Origin: Aureobasidium sp. EXF-3400
Taxonomy: Eukaryota; Ascomycota; Dothideomycetes; Dothideales; Saccotheciaceae
Direction: 5' to 3'
Assembly: GCA_024195585.1 (NCBI GenBank)
Contig: SWBL01000211.1
Coordinates: 25,198-89,197, forward strand
Length of the DNA: 64,000 nt
Notes under the pieces: generated by a model
What the model was told of the DNA's origin: nothing
The model's database searches: none
What the model saw: the letters and a program-made list of their open reading frames with translations, nothing else
Shown here: one piece after another, positions 1 to 10,990 of the stretch
How positions within the stretch are numbered: the stretch's first letter is position 1
Layout of the letters: every line of letters begins with the position of its first letter
Program-made: the position numbers and the translations under genes

Positions 1-181
1 GAGAACATGCGGACTCGAGTGTGTTGAGCAAAGTGTATAAGTTATGCCTCTGGATCGACAGACCCACCCATACTCTCCTCATCACCATCGAACATCATCA
101 CCACAGCATCAACGACCTCGCCATCCTCAGCACCTGCCTCTCTAGTTGACCGGCCCAGTCTTCTGAACGCACATCGCTATC

Positions 182-1994
182 ATGGGCGACATCAAGAATA
201 ACAATGTCGAGTTCATCGAGGAGCTCTCGCACACCAAGACCTTGGAACAGGTCACGACCATGGGAACTGTCAAGTTGACCGATGGAGCTACTGTCTACAT
301 CCCAACACCGACCGCTGACCCCCAAGATCCTCGTACGTGTTCCCAGCTTCAGCGAATATACAAATGAATTGTTTTGTTTGCTATGGCCTCATTACCATGT
401 GTCGCACGACCATACTGACTCGACTGCACAGTCAACTGCCCTGTCTGGCAAAAATGGGTGATTCTGGTCATCATCTCTTGCTGTGAGACGATCCACATCT
501 CCCTGATCACAATCTGAAACTGACATACCTAGTCTCTGCCGTCGGTCTTTCGCTCGTCAGTGGATTCGGAGGTCTTTTGGGATTCTACATCCCTGCATAC
601 GTGGCAGTTGGCAAGGGCTACGCCGACATCACGCATCTTATGACTTATCCCACTCTCTTCATGTATGATACGAGCAAAACCCATCGACTTTGCAACCAAG
701 CTGACATTCTCATAGGGGTATTGGTAACATCATCGGTATGCCTTTCGCTCTTGGCGTTGGTCGCCGTGTCATCATCCTATCCTCGACTATTGTCCTCGTC
801 ATTGGTGCAGTTCTTTGCGCAACAGCCAAGACCTACGAAGTGCATCTCGCTGCTCGCTGCATCGTCGGTCTTGCCGCTGGTCAGAGTGAAGCTCTCGTTC
901 CCATGATCACTCAGGAAATGTACTTCCTCCACGAGCGCAGCAAGTACCTGATGACCCAGCAGGCCATCCAGGTCATCATCACTACCATCTACACGGTATT
1001 CGCCAGCCCTATCGCTGGCAAGATTACCCCTGAGGGTTGGTACGGTCTTGGTGCTGGTCTCTCTGGTTGTGTGTTCATCGCTGCTCTTCTCTTCCTGCCC
1101 GAGACCAAGTATGACCGTCCCCTCTCGTCTTACCAGGAAGCTGCCGAGCACCACTTCGACATTGAGGAGACTGTCAACAAGGCCTCTCCTTCGGTCACTC
1201 TCTGCACCGTCAAGCCTGAGCTCGACTTTGTCCGTTACGCTCCTCGCACTTTCCGCTCTGATCTCCGCCTGTGGGTTGGCAAGCCTGACATGAAGGCTGT
1301 TGTCAACGTGTACAAGCAAATGTTTGGACTTATCGCCTTCCCCAACGTTCTCTGGGCTCTCTGCCTCAACGGTCTGACCCTCGGTGCCAACATCGCCATT
1401 GGTACGACTTACGGCAACATCGTCACCGCTCCCCCATACAACTGGAAGCAAGACAAGGCCAGTTACGTCAACATTGGTCAAATCGTCGTTGCCATCATCG
1501 CCCTTCCCCTCCTTGGTTCCGGCTCCGACAGACTTGTCAAGTGGCGTGCTCAGCGCAACGGTGGTATTCACGAGCCTGAGAACCGTATCCTTCCTCTCAT
1601 CATTCCCTTGGTCGTTGGAGTCTTCAGCTGTGTCCTTTACGGTCTTGCTGCTCAGAACCCTACTCACTACCACTGGTTCACCTACGTCTGGGTTGTTGCC
1701 GCTTACTACTTCGCCTTCGTCGGTGCCAACATTGTCGCCATCACCTACCTTCTTGACAGCTATCCAGCTCGCGCTGGTCCCCTCCTTGTCATCGTTTGTG
1801 CCATGAGAGGTATCATGAGCTTCGGTGTCAGCTACGGCATCCAGCCTATGATCCAAGCCAAGGGATACGATGGTGCTTTCGGTATCTTTGCCGCTCTCAC
1901 TGCAGCCTTCGGTCTTTTGGCTGTTCCTATTTTCATCTGGGGCAAGAACATCAGAGCCTTCACTGGAAAGTGGGCCAAGGATAAGGAAGAGTAG
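182..1994 (+). CDS. MFS transporter, DHA1 type, HOL1-like
   Basis: A 536-residue major facilitator superfamily protein, expected at the plasma membrane as a proton-coupled exporter or importer of small cations or drugs. Four exons are read: 182-332, 432-482, 533-662 and 716-1994. The phases agree (total 1611 nt) and all introns are GT...AG. The join at 662/716 gives PTLFMGIGNIIGMPFALGVGRR, which forms helix 2 and the following loop. The N-terminal ~50 residues are soluble and hydrophilic. The ERSKYLM...QQ segment, the long central loop containing RPLSSYQEA and the GRR motif resemble the fungal HOL1/polyamine-transporter-like branch of DHA1; this is recognition by motif, not by alignment. The substrate cannot be told. 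It ends convergently with the DUF1772 gene. Confidence 0.85.
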
Positions 1995-2222
1995 AGTGGG
2001 ATGGAATGAGTGTATATATGGGACCAAAGAAGGTTGAGTCCTCAGACTTGTGTATAGGTAGATGATTTCTGTACGTGTTATGAACGAGACGTTATTACTA
2101 TTGAAATACCTCTTCAAACTGCTAAACGTGATTTCCAATTACTCTCACATAGTAAGGAAGTAAAGCATTGAGCAAGATCGATATGCAAGTACCACAACCA
2201 GGCCGACACTCAATTCATCCAC

Positions 2223-2699
2223 TCACGACAGAGCGGCGAAAAGTCCCAGCAACCCCGCAGTCAAATGCAAAGAACCTCTGAAGTAATTCTGAGCGACCCA
2301 ACTCTTGAGAAGTCTGACCACCTCAGCATCAATGCGCTTGTCGCCCTGAAGACTAATATCCCTCCCGACGGCAATAAGGCGGCTAATACCAGACATCATC
2401 ACGAATTTCGTAAGCGGAAGAGAGGCGAAGATCAACGCTGCGGCGGTTCCATACAATTGTCTTGATGACTTGTCGTCGCTTTGATATGCTAGATAGCAGT
2501 TTGCAGCGATCGCGACTGTCGCAATAGGCATGATGGTTTGGCCACCTTTATGGAAGATCTTGTCGAAGATTGGAGTAGATATGGAAGCGGGTTGGGAGTA
2601 GAGGTGAGGTACTACATTCTGCGAGAATGTAGTGTTGTAGCTGCCGAGGAAGAAGGCGCTTGAAATTGAGACTAGCTGTGCGACAAGCTTGGAATCCAT
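2223..2699 (-). CDS. DUF1772 (anthrone-oxygenase-like) membrane protein
   Basis: An intronless gene for 158 residues with four hydrophobic segments (about residues 5-25, 55-72, 82-105 and 140-157). The layout and length fit the fungal DUF1772 family. Some members are anthrone oxygenases of polyketide pathways (HypC/EncC type), but most are uncharacterised. No polyketide synthase lies in the window, so an oxygenase role is not supported by context. The ATG at 2699 is the only in-frame start before the hydrophobic N-terminus, and a TATAAAA box lies about 80 bp upstream. Function unknown. Confidence 0.75.
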   Translation of the reverse strand: MDSKLVAQLVSISSAFFLGSYNTTFSQNVVPHLYSQPASISTPIFDKIFHKGGQTIMPIATVAIAANCYLAYQSDDKSSRQLYGTAAALIFASLPLTKFVMMSGISRLIAVGRDISLQGDKRIDAEVVRLLKSWVAQNYFRGSLHLTAGLLGLFAALS

Positions 2700-3408
2700 T
2701 GTTGTTTGATTTAAGGGACTGAGATTCGAGGTATAAGCTTGAGTTATTACTGCTATGCCTCTACGAGGTCAAGGTCTGGTTTTATAGACATCTGGCTGTG
2801 TTTACGCATCCATGGCTTATCGATTGTTTTACTCAACAACCCGGGTCCGGGACAACCCCTCACCTCGAAGGCTTGTTCGAGCCCTAAGAGGCTTGTCTTG
2901 GAGCTGCATCAGAAAAGGTTAAGCATTTAGATGAGACTCAAGATACGAGAGGATATCTCAAGCTTCGCAGTGATATAGAACGGTACTTAAGATATACCAT
3001 GCCAGAACAATCAGGGTGTGGCTTCTGAGGCGGGGAAGGGACGAGATTCAACACTGATCCGGCGTCAGAAATTACGCAAGCGCTTACTGTACAGTAGAAA
3101 CAATGTTCCTTGGTGGCTTACGTAGGCATCGCACCCCGCCTAGAGCTGAAGATAAGAGGTGTGAAGCTTTTGCGAAGGATCGTACTCCTTAGGATGTTTA
3201 ACCAATAGCACGATAATCACTCAGAGTTGTCAAACGCCGCAGTTTTGAACTTGCGTGAAAACCTTCACCCGTCGACGCTTGTGTCTTGGCTGCCTGATGG
3301 AGCTTAGCTTGATCCCTGGCTTACTCTCCCCTTTCTTGCTATTATAATTACAAGGCGCGTCTCACATGGCCGTCATTTCCAAGACCAGCTCATATCCATT
3401 CATCGAAA
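2700..3408. other. Intergenic, divergent promoter region
   Basis: Shared upstream region of the DUF1772 gene (minus) and the dienelactone hydrolase (plus). It contains the TATA box listed separately and a TATAATTA-like stretch near 3341-3348, about 65 bp before the hydrolase ATG. No coding or RNA gene is seen. Confidence 0.5.
2780..2786 (-). promoter_or_regulatory. TATA box of the DUF1772 gene
   Basis: TATAAAA on the minus strand, 81 bp upstream of the ATG at 2699. The position fits a fungal TATA element; not otherwise tested. Confidence 0.4.
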
Positions 3409-4377
3409 ATGTCTTGTCCTCAGTGTTTCTCCGGCCATGTGAACCCCGGCACCCCTCTCGGTAATATCGAGCAAGTCTATGGGCGACGCACTTATGTTGC
3501 CAAACCACCTTCCGGCAAACAGACGCTTGGTGTTGTGGTGATCATACCTGATGCCTTCGGTTTGCCATTCGTCAACAATCAGATCTTGGCAGATCATTAT
3601 GCTTCACTTGGTCAATACACTGTCTATCTTCCCGACTTCATGGATGGTAAGATTGATGATTTGCACAGTTGCAACGCTGCTCTACTCGTATGGCTGACAA
3701 ATTTGCAAAGGCGGTCAAGCTCCTCTGAGAATGATGTATAACATCGCATATTTCTCAGAGTCTTCATGGTTGTGGAAGCCGTAAGTACATTCCTCCAGTG
3801 TGACGAGTGTGCATTTGCGCAATATGCTAAGTAAACCTATAGCTACTACGCAGTTGCCTTTGCTCTAGATCTGATACCGCATCTATGGCGCAACAGGATG
3901 GGCGTCTGCTGGCCGCGAATGACATCTTGGTTCAGTGCTCTCCGCTCAGACGTATCCGTACCCATAGCAGCAGCGGGTTTCTGTTGGGGTGGCCTTCACG
4001 CCATCATGCTCACCCATGATCGCACAGACACCAGACTTCCAACAGGTCGTCCGTTGATCGATGCGAGTTTCGCTGCGCACCCCAGCAATATCTCTGTTCC
4101 TGGTGATATCCAGAAGGTCAAGATACCGCTTTCCATTGCGGTTGGAGATGACGACTTTGTGATGCCACTTGACCAAACCAGGCAGGCAAAGCAACTGCTG
4201 GAACAGAGTGGTGATTCTCAAGGAGAGGTGATTGTTTATCCGGGAGCAAGACACGGTTTCGCTGTCCGTGCCAGTAGGTCGAAACCAGACAGTAGGGAAA
4301 CTCGACAGGGAGAAGAGGCAGAAGAACAGGCGATTGCCTGGTTCAAGAAGCAATTCGCGGCTCTTAGTAAACAGTAG
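3409..4377 (+). CDS. Dienelactone hydrolase family protein
   Basis: A 280-residue cytosolic alpha/beta hydrolase. Exons 3409-3646, 3711-3780 and 3843-4377 join in frame (843 nt). The nucleophile elbow GFCWGG carries the catalytic Cys of the dienelactone hydrolase/carboxymethylenebutenolidase family. Asp in VGDDDFVMP and His in GARHGFAVR complete the Cys-Asp-His triad. The N-terminal CPQCFSGH with a following GxP is usual for the fungal branch. The expected reaction is hydrolysis of lactone or ester substrates, as in aromatic-compound breakdown. The true substrate is unknown, and no aromatic dioxygenase lies nearby. The ATG at 3409 is preceded by AAA and gives the family-typical start. Confidence 0.88.
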
Positions 4378-4951
4378 TTGTGCCAAACGTATGTGAAGAT
4401 TGATCTTCGGTTCCGATGAGATACGAAATCTGGTCTGCGATATCTCCAGTCGCAGCAAGTGAGATTTGTGCCAGCGTAGGATTCCGTGTTCTCCAATCTC
4501 GAGTTAGTTTGTGTCTTAATGTGCTTGCTAGTCATTAACTCGAACAGGAAGCCAAGACTCACTTTCTAAGAATCACTGACGCTAAGGAATTCATCTGGTG
4601 TGATGCACGCTGTTCCTCGAATCAAATAGATTTCTCAGCAGTCGAGAAGCTTTCCTCGAGATTGCGCTATCCCAAATAGGCAGCCAAGACGCAGGAAGCA
4701 CAGCGCAACGGCCGACGTCGACAACGAACACCGTGATTGTACCTGGTCGATTATACGCCCTTCTATCGACTCTCATTACATCAGCGAGAACAGAATTGAT
4801 GTCGTCGTCAAAGCAGTATTACCAAGCATGGCATCGACTCGCATGCTTGACTACAGTATAACTGGCTCGGTCCAGTACCATGTATTCAGGGGTCAATACA
4901 ATCCATCGAGCCACTGCATAATAGGCAACAGTCAACAACTCATAGTCAAGA
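4378..4951. other. Intergenic, no gene seen
   Basis: 574 bp between the dienelactone hydrolase and the MFS gene. Only short open frames without family resemblance are present. Confidence 0.5.
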
Positions 4952-6544
4952 ATGCCTGTCTCCAATCTGGACATTTCATCTGCTACGATTGATCAGCAAC
5001 GACCTGATGAAACAGAGCTTCAACAGAACCTCGAGGGAGAATCATTAGACATGCGCATCGAGCGTCTAGGCCGGGCAAGGCCTCCAGCTTTCAAGACCAT
5101 CTGGGCGGAGATTGGATTCGTGTTCAGCATCACGATGTCCCAATTCCTCACAGAATTTTTCGTATCTGGCTTCGTCGTCATCCTCCCGACCTTGATCAGA
5201 GAACTTGAGATACCCCAGGCATCAAGCGTTTGGCCAGCTACGGCCTTTTCTCTAGTCATTGCAAGTACCTTGCTCATATTCGGTCGTCTTGGCGACATGT
5301 GGGGAGGGCGTCAGATCTTCTTGAGCGGTCTTGCATGGCTTGTCATTTGGAGTATCATCGCAGGCTTCAGTGTCAACCCTCTGATGCTTGACTTTTGTCG
5401 AGCTCTCCAAGGCTTGGGAGCCGCCGCTTTCCTTCCTGCTGGAGTTATGCTCCTGGGATCGTGCTACCGTCCTGGACCACGCAAGAATCTTGTGTTTGCC
5501 ATCTACGGCACTTCTGCCGTCTTTGGATTCTTTGGAGGGATCGTCATCGCAGGCATAGTCGGCCAATTTCTGCGATGGGGTTTCTATTTCTGGTTGGGGG
5601 CCATACTCGGAGCTCTCACGCTTGTGTCTTCCCTCTTCTTTGTTCCAAGACCTTCGTCGTCGCAAAAGTCTACTGTCAAGATGGACTATCTGGGTGCTGT
5701 CACCATCACCGTAGGTCTGGTGCTTGTTGTCTTCGCGATCACGCAGTCTGCGCATGCGCATGCTGGTTGGAAGACGCCATACATCATCGTCTGTTTCATC
5801 CTTGGAGCTGTTTCCCTTCTTGCGACTGTATACGTAGAGGCCTACGTCGCAGAAGACCCGCTTCTTCCTGCCTCAATCTTTACAGCTCCATACATGAGTC
5901 CTCTGCTTCTGGCGCTCTTCCTCTTGTATGGTGGCTGGGGCATCTTCTCGGTATACGGTACCCTTTACTTCCAGAACATCATGTCGGCCACACCTCTGCA
6001 AGTTGTTGCATGGTATGCTCCTCTCGGTGTCGCTGGACTCCTTCTGAGCATCCTCGAAGGCTTCATCCTACATCTGCTTCCTGGAAAAGTCCTGCTCGTC
6101 ATATCAGGATTAGGGGCTGTGGGCTCGCAGCTTTTGCTTGCTCTCATACCGCTGTCTGGCGGGAACTATTGGGCTTGGGTGTTTCCTGCCATGATCCTGG
6201 CTACTATCGGCATTGATGTGTCGACAATCCTGATGACCGTCTTTGTAACGTCGACATTTCCAACCAAGCAGCAAGGGCTGGCGGGTGGTATAATCAATTC
6301 GGTCCTCCAGCTCGGCGTGGCTTTTATACTGGGGCTGGCAGATATTATCCAGTCGGAAACCATTGTTGAAGCAAATCTTGGCCAGAGTTACAAGTATACC
6401 TTCTGGCTTGGCGTGGGTGCCGGTGCTTTGAGTCTCATCATAATGGCGATCTGGGGCAATGTCCCGAAGGCGAGTAGCGATATGACTGCAGATGAGAAGG
6501 AGGAATTGAGGCTGGCCATAGAAACTGAGAAGGAAGCAGAATAA
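4952..6544 (+). CDS. MFS multidrug/efflux transporter, DHA2 (14-helix) type
   Basis: A 530-residue intronless membrane protein. About 45 hydrophilic residues are followed by roughly 14 hydrophobic segments, the topology of the DHA2 drug:H+ antiporter family. GRLGDMWGGRQ is the MFS motif A between helices 2 and 3, and RALQGLGAAAFLPAGVMLLG marks helices 4-5. It most resembles the fungal branch of aminotriazole-resistance-like exporters; the cargo is unknown. The gene converges on the Zn2Cys6 factor at 6589, 44 bp away, and a second DHA2 transporter sits on the far side of that regulator. This suggests a shared efflux or uptake function. Confidence 0.88.
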   Translation: MPVSNLDISSATIDQQRPDETELQQNLEGESLDMRIERLGRARPPAFKTIWAEIGFVFSITMSQFLTEFFVSGFVVILPTLIRELEIPQASSVWPATAFSLVIASTLLIFGRLGDMWGGRQIFLSGLAWLVIWSIIAGFSVNPLMLDFCRALQGLGAAAFLPAGVMLLGSCYRPGPRKNLVFAIYGTSAVFGFFGGIVIAGIVGQFLRWGFYFWLGAILGALTLVSSLFFVPRPSSSQKSTVKMDYLGAVTITVGLVLVVFAITQSAHAHAGWKTPYIIVCFILGAVSLLATVYVEAYVAEDPLLPASIFTAPYMSPLLLALFLLYGGWGIFSVYGTLYFQNIMSATPLQVVAWYAPLGVAGLLLSILEGFILHLLPGKVLLVISGLGAVGSQLLLALIPLSGGNYWAWVFPAMILATIGIDVSTILMTVFVTSTFPTKQQGLAGGIINSVLQLGVAFILGLADIIQSETIVEANLGQSYKYTFWLGVGAGALSLIIMAIWGNVPKASSDMTADEKEELRLAIETEKEAE

Positions 6545-6588
6545 GAAGGGCTCCAATCATGCTTTTCAGATTAATGATCTCTGATCCA

Positions 6589-8267
6589 TCAAAGAATCAG
6601 CCAATCAATACCCTTTACCCTCAGATACTGCACCCAATCTCCGTCTCGTATTTGTCCATCTCCCATGGCCGGTCCACTTGTCTTTGCATCCCAGATAGTC
6701 TGTAAGATCTCCGCAGCTTTCCGTAACAATCCCCACGGCTCGAGTTTCCAGATGTTCTCTAGGCGCGCTATTACAAAGCGTTGATGCGAGATTGAGTTTG
6801 TTTCTGCACCTGCAATGAAAGCTGGCCAGGTAATTGCTGTGTAGAGGCTTCTCTCAGTAATCATTGAAAGGTTATCCACAATCTCTGTCACCAAGGACTC
6901 GAAGTCACAAGTTGGTTTGGTGTCGGGATACATCGAGAGCAGCAAACGGGAGAGATAGATGATGACAGCTGCTTTGTGAGCGCATGCCACGTGAGTGCGC
7001 TGCTGAACGTCAGAAGATGGAGATCTTGACTGTAAATCTGTAGCCCAGGCACGAGCGTCGAATGTTTTGGCTGTGCAAATGAGCATGAACACTCTGTCTT
7101 GTCTGTTGCGTAGAGATATCGAGCTACCAGGTTGGCTCAGTCGAACACCACTTCGCAAGAGTTGCAAGAGGATGGATGGAAAAGACGAGCAATGGTTGCC
7201 TTCAGCATCACGAATCAATGATTCGACGGTGTGCTCCGTTGTTTCATCGAACTCATCGTCAGGCAGGACGTGTCCTGCACTCGTTGAAATGGAACCAAGA
7301 GCACTGGATCTAGACGTCGGCATCAGTAGTTGTGCAGCATGTTCGAAACAAAACCGGAGGAACTACTTACACCATCCAGTTCGATACCAAGAAGCGGCGC
7401 AATGGACTTGTCATCGTTTTTTGCAGTAGCTCGTCCTTACACAAAGCTTCTACAAGCATCCTACCTCCATTGATGTGGTGGATCCAATCAGCTTGCCCGG
7501 CGTCCATGAGTTCCAGGTTGATGAAGAGAATGATGACTGCCAAAGTCACATCCACGTCCATAGATGTCTTCTGAGCAAGATTCTGTCTCAGCATATTTAG
7601 TGCTTGCTGCTTGGCCGTGAGGGCGTCGTAGTACAGCTTGCGAGACTCGCACCGCCGAGAGTCGGAAAGCCATTTCTGATCACCTTTTTCTGACGTGGAG
7701 AATGGCTGAGAGACATTGAGCATGTGGATTGCTGAATTCGCAATGATAATCTGCACGAGAACGGGATGTTTTTGTGTGAGAGGTATAACATCGCGGAAAG
7801 GATTCTGGTCTGAATCGTAGACAACAAAATCTGGGCAGACATGATTGGCGACTATGGTGCTTGCGTCAATCGTGTTGAGCGGACAACAAGACCGGATACA
7901 ACGTACAGTACGATATGAAGGATCTTGTTGCATCGTTCAGATCTTGTGTCAACGGATCTGTCAGGGACCTGAGCGAAGGAGACTGAGCTTGCACAGTCGC
8001 AGATTCGACTTTCTGCCGTGAAGGGTCGGTGGGAGAAGAGACTACGGCGGCGCAAGGCTCTCGACAAGATGCGTGATGCTGCTTCGTGCCGTACTTTTGA
8101 CCAGTCAACCTGCCGCGACTGGCAATGCCATCTCGCCAGAGTAATAAGCGCTGATAACCTAGACACTCTTGACCGCGTTTCGTGCATTTTGAGCACTGGG
8201 GCATGGACCGGTCGCATTTTAAACGCTGACGGCGGCAGTTGTGACATGCCTGCTGGGACATCATCAT
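6589..8267 (-). CDS. Zn2Cys6 fungal transcription factor
   Basis: A 520-residue nuclear regulator. Exons on the minus strand are 8267-7907, 7851-7371 and 7309-6589 (1563 nt). The binuclear cluster is at the N-terminus with cysteines at residues 8, 11, 18, 25, 28 and 35, followed by a basic linker. The first intron join restores SFISYFANHVCPDFVVYD, the usual opening of the fungal-specific transcription factor domain (DUF3468 type), which fills the remainder. The start was chosen at the first of three consecutive Met codons just before the cluster; an in-frame ATG at 8483 would add 72 unsupported residues. It lies between two DHA2 transporters and diverges from the second, so it is the natural candidate to control them. 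Confidence 0.85.
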
Positions 8268-9275
8268 GATAGAACCGTCACCAGTCTGTTGCTTGTCTGA
8301 TTCGATCTCGACGGGTCTTACAGAGACAAGACGCCATTCAGGTAGACGTCGACACACAAAGGTTGAGACAAGCCCGAGACGCGTTGAACAGAGGCTCGCT
8401 CTGCTTGCGTCGAGTGTGTGGATGACGCGCGGAAAGCACAGACCCTTCTCGTATTGAATTTGCATGTGAATGTCAACAATCACGACTTCATCGAACCAGC
8501 ATCGACGCAGGGATTAACAGGCTCATGTGTTTGCTAAAGTGCTGATCTAATGTAGGCATCCAAATTCTCGAATTCGTGCGTCTGCCAGTGCATAGATTGT
8601 TCAGTTCTTGGTTGAGTTCTTCCGCTCAAATCACAGCCGCGTGAGTGTAAATTGCAGCAAACATTGTGATGTGGGTTAAAAACCGCAATAACCCCAATTC
8701 ACACTCGGATAAGCTACAATTTCCACCTCGAGTTCTAGACATACTAACGAGCCAGATTGAGCATGGGATTCTATAGATGATCTCTTCCAACGAACTAGAT
8801 GATGTATATAGCAAGAAAAGCCTTGCCGCGCGGGTGACCCGGATCACGAAGCGTTGATTTGCTTACCTCTCTTGCTTCGTGCACTGGACGGGTATGTTAC
8901 TCCGTACTTCTCGAAAATTGGGCCAACTGTCGCACGAAATCTAGATGCATTCACCTAACTGTAACCGCCAGCGCTTGGTCACACGTTTCGAAAGTGATTC
9001 TTCGGGTCGAGATAGTGGCCGAAGTGCGGAGACCCCAGACGTGCTCGGAATGTGGGCCCGAAAGTCGAGTGGGTCTCGGTCGAGTGCGGACAGCTTCGTG
9101 CCTGAAAGGTTTGGGAAGGTGCATCTTCCTTTTTTGCCTTGCATACCTTTTTGGCCTCGCGTGTCGGTGCCCGGCGACTACAGTATGCCGTGCCGTTGTC
9201 TGGTCTCTTGTGGAACAATCATGACCTTGTCGTCGTTGCCCTCGATGTGTGTCCGTTCTTTCCTCAGCATTCGCC
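8268..9275. other. Divergent promoter region between the Zn2Cys6 factor and the MFS gene
   Basis: About 1 kb without a gene. It contains the palindrome CGGGTGACCCG (8831-8841) that fits a Zn2Cys6 dimer site. The small open frames on both strands are overlapping and show no family signal. Confidence 0.5.
8831..8841. promoter_or_regulatory. CGG-N5-CCG palindrome, candidate Zn2Cys6 site
   Basis: CGGGTGACCCG is a perfect inverted repeat around a central base, i.e. CGG-N5-CCG. Dimeric Zn2Cys6 factors commonly bind paired CGG triplets. It lies 564 bp upstream of the regulator and 435 bp upstream of the divergent MFS gene. That the neighbouring factor binds it is inference. Confidence 0.35.
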
Positions 9276-10990
9276 ATGAAGTCGGATAGCCAAGCAACAA
9301 CCATGGAGGACCGAAGAGAAGACCAGCAGGATCTGGAGCTGCACCGCGTTCAGAGCAATGCGTCCGGGGTAATCACCAACAATATGGGAACCACACGAAG
9401 GAGACTTGTGATGCTCTCGCTTTGCCTTTCCCAATTTCTCGCTGCCATCGACATCACCATTGTTGCGACCGCACTTCCGACTATCGCCAGCAGCCTGCAC
9501 GCCAACTCAGCGCAATACACGTGGGTCGGATCAGCATACAACCTCGCAAGTACAGCATCGACACCACTCTGGGCCAAATTGTCCGATGTTATCGGAAGGA
9601 AATCGGCGCTCCTCGCAGCCAATGCCATATTCCTTGCCGGAAGTCTGCTAGCTGCTCTTGCTCATTCAATTCTGGTTCTTATCGGAGGTCGTTGCTTGCA
9701 GGGTATTGGAGGCGGCGGTATGATGATTCTGAACACCATCATCATCAGCGATATCTTCCCGCTGGAAGACCGAGCAAAGTACTATGGTCTATCTGCTATT
9801 GTTTGGGCTATCGCGAGTGCTCTCGGTCCCATGCTGGGAGGTGTTTTCACTTCGACGGTTGGCTGGAGATGGTGCTGTAAGTAAAGTCGATTCTGCGCGA
9901 CAACCTTTGGCTAACAACTTGACCGTCAGTCTACATCAATCTGCCACTCGACGGCATCTCACTCGTTCTGGCAGTCCTCGCTCTGAAACTCAACATCAAG
10001 AGAGCTCCAGCCAAAGAGACACTTGCAAGCTTGGACTACGTCGGATGTATTAGCATTGCGGGTGGCGCCATACTTTTCCTACTCGGACTGGAGAGCGGAG
10101 CCAGTCATCAGCATTCTTGGACTTCGGCCTATACCCTGGGTATGCTCATCTCTGGTGTCGCTCTGCTGGTGGCATTCATGATCTGGGAGTGGAAGGGTGC
10201 CAAAAATCCTTTGATCCCGATCCAAGTCTTCGCATCCCGCACGAGTAGAGCTGCCCTCACCGTCGCTTGCTGCCACAGCTTTGTCTTTATCGGCTTCGAT
10301 TTCTACCTTGCCTTGTATTTCCAGGCAGTACTTGGTCGCACTCCCATCATCTCAGGAGTACTCCTCTTCGCATTGATTCTACCCCTCTCGTTCGCTACGT
10401 TCTTGACTGGAATTGTGATCCGCAAGACCGGTAAAGTCAAGTACATTATCTGGTTTGGAGCCTTCTTCATGACCCTTGGAACCGGTCTCTTCATCAACTT
10501 CGGCTCGAAGTTGGTAATCTGGAAGATCATTGTGTTCCAAATCATTGCCGGTATCGGTGTCGGACCACTTTTTCAGGCTCCCATGATTGCACTTCAGAGC
10601 GTGGTGAAGCAAAGGGATGTCGCCGCAGCCAACTCGGCCTTCAGCTTCTTGCGCAGTCTGGTCACATCCCTCTCTGTAGTCATCGGAGGTGTGGTTCTCC
10701 AAAGGGGTCTTGGATCAAGCTCGTTGACAGGCAATGGACATGTCTCTGCTGGTGGTGGCGAGAACTCGAAGAAGTATGCGAGTGCATTGAGCAGCATGTG
10801 GATTTTCTACACGGCCTTCTGCGCAGTCATGCTCATTGCGACGTTCTGGATTGGCAAGATTGACTTGACTTCGAAGTCGCGAAAGACTGAGAATGACGAG
10901 ACAGTGGTTGAGGAAACTGTGACGGTGCCTAAGGTCACGGATCCGAGCACCTTGGGAACAGAGATGACCGAGAGAAAGACGGAGATCTGA
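9276..10990 (+). CDS. MFS transporter, DHA2 (14-helix) type
   Basis: A 553-residue plasma-membrane exporter. Exons 9276-9876 and 9930-10990 join in frame (1662 nt) to give RWCFYINLPLDG, a hallmark junction in fungal DHA2 proteins. DITIVATALPTIASSL is the DHA2 helix-1 signature, KLSDVIGRKS is motif A, and GPMLGGVF is the antiporter motif C. About 14 hydrophobic segments follow, then a charged C-terminal tail. The ATG at 9276 gives a ~45-residue hydrophilic N-terminus; an in-frame ATG at 9303 is the alternative. It is transcribed divergently from the Zn2Cys6 factor and upstream of a dioxygenase gene on the same strand. Cargo unknown; typical members export toxic small molecules or secondary metabolites. 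Confidence 0.88.

Noticed and set aside
777..2138. 453-codon open frame on the minus strand
   Set aside because: It is antisense to the HOL1-like MFS gene and has a charged, low-complexity composition typical of a mirror frame. The MFS frame shows clear helices and motifs.
8268..8483. N-terminal extension of the Zn2Cys6 factor to an ATG at 8483
   Set aside because: It would place 72 unrelated residues before a zinc cluster that in this family is normally near the start; three Met codons lie directly before the cluster.
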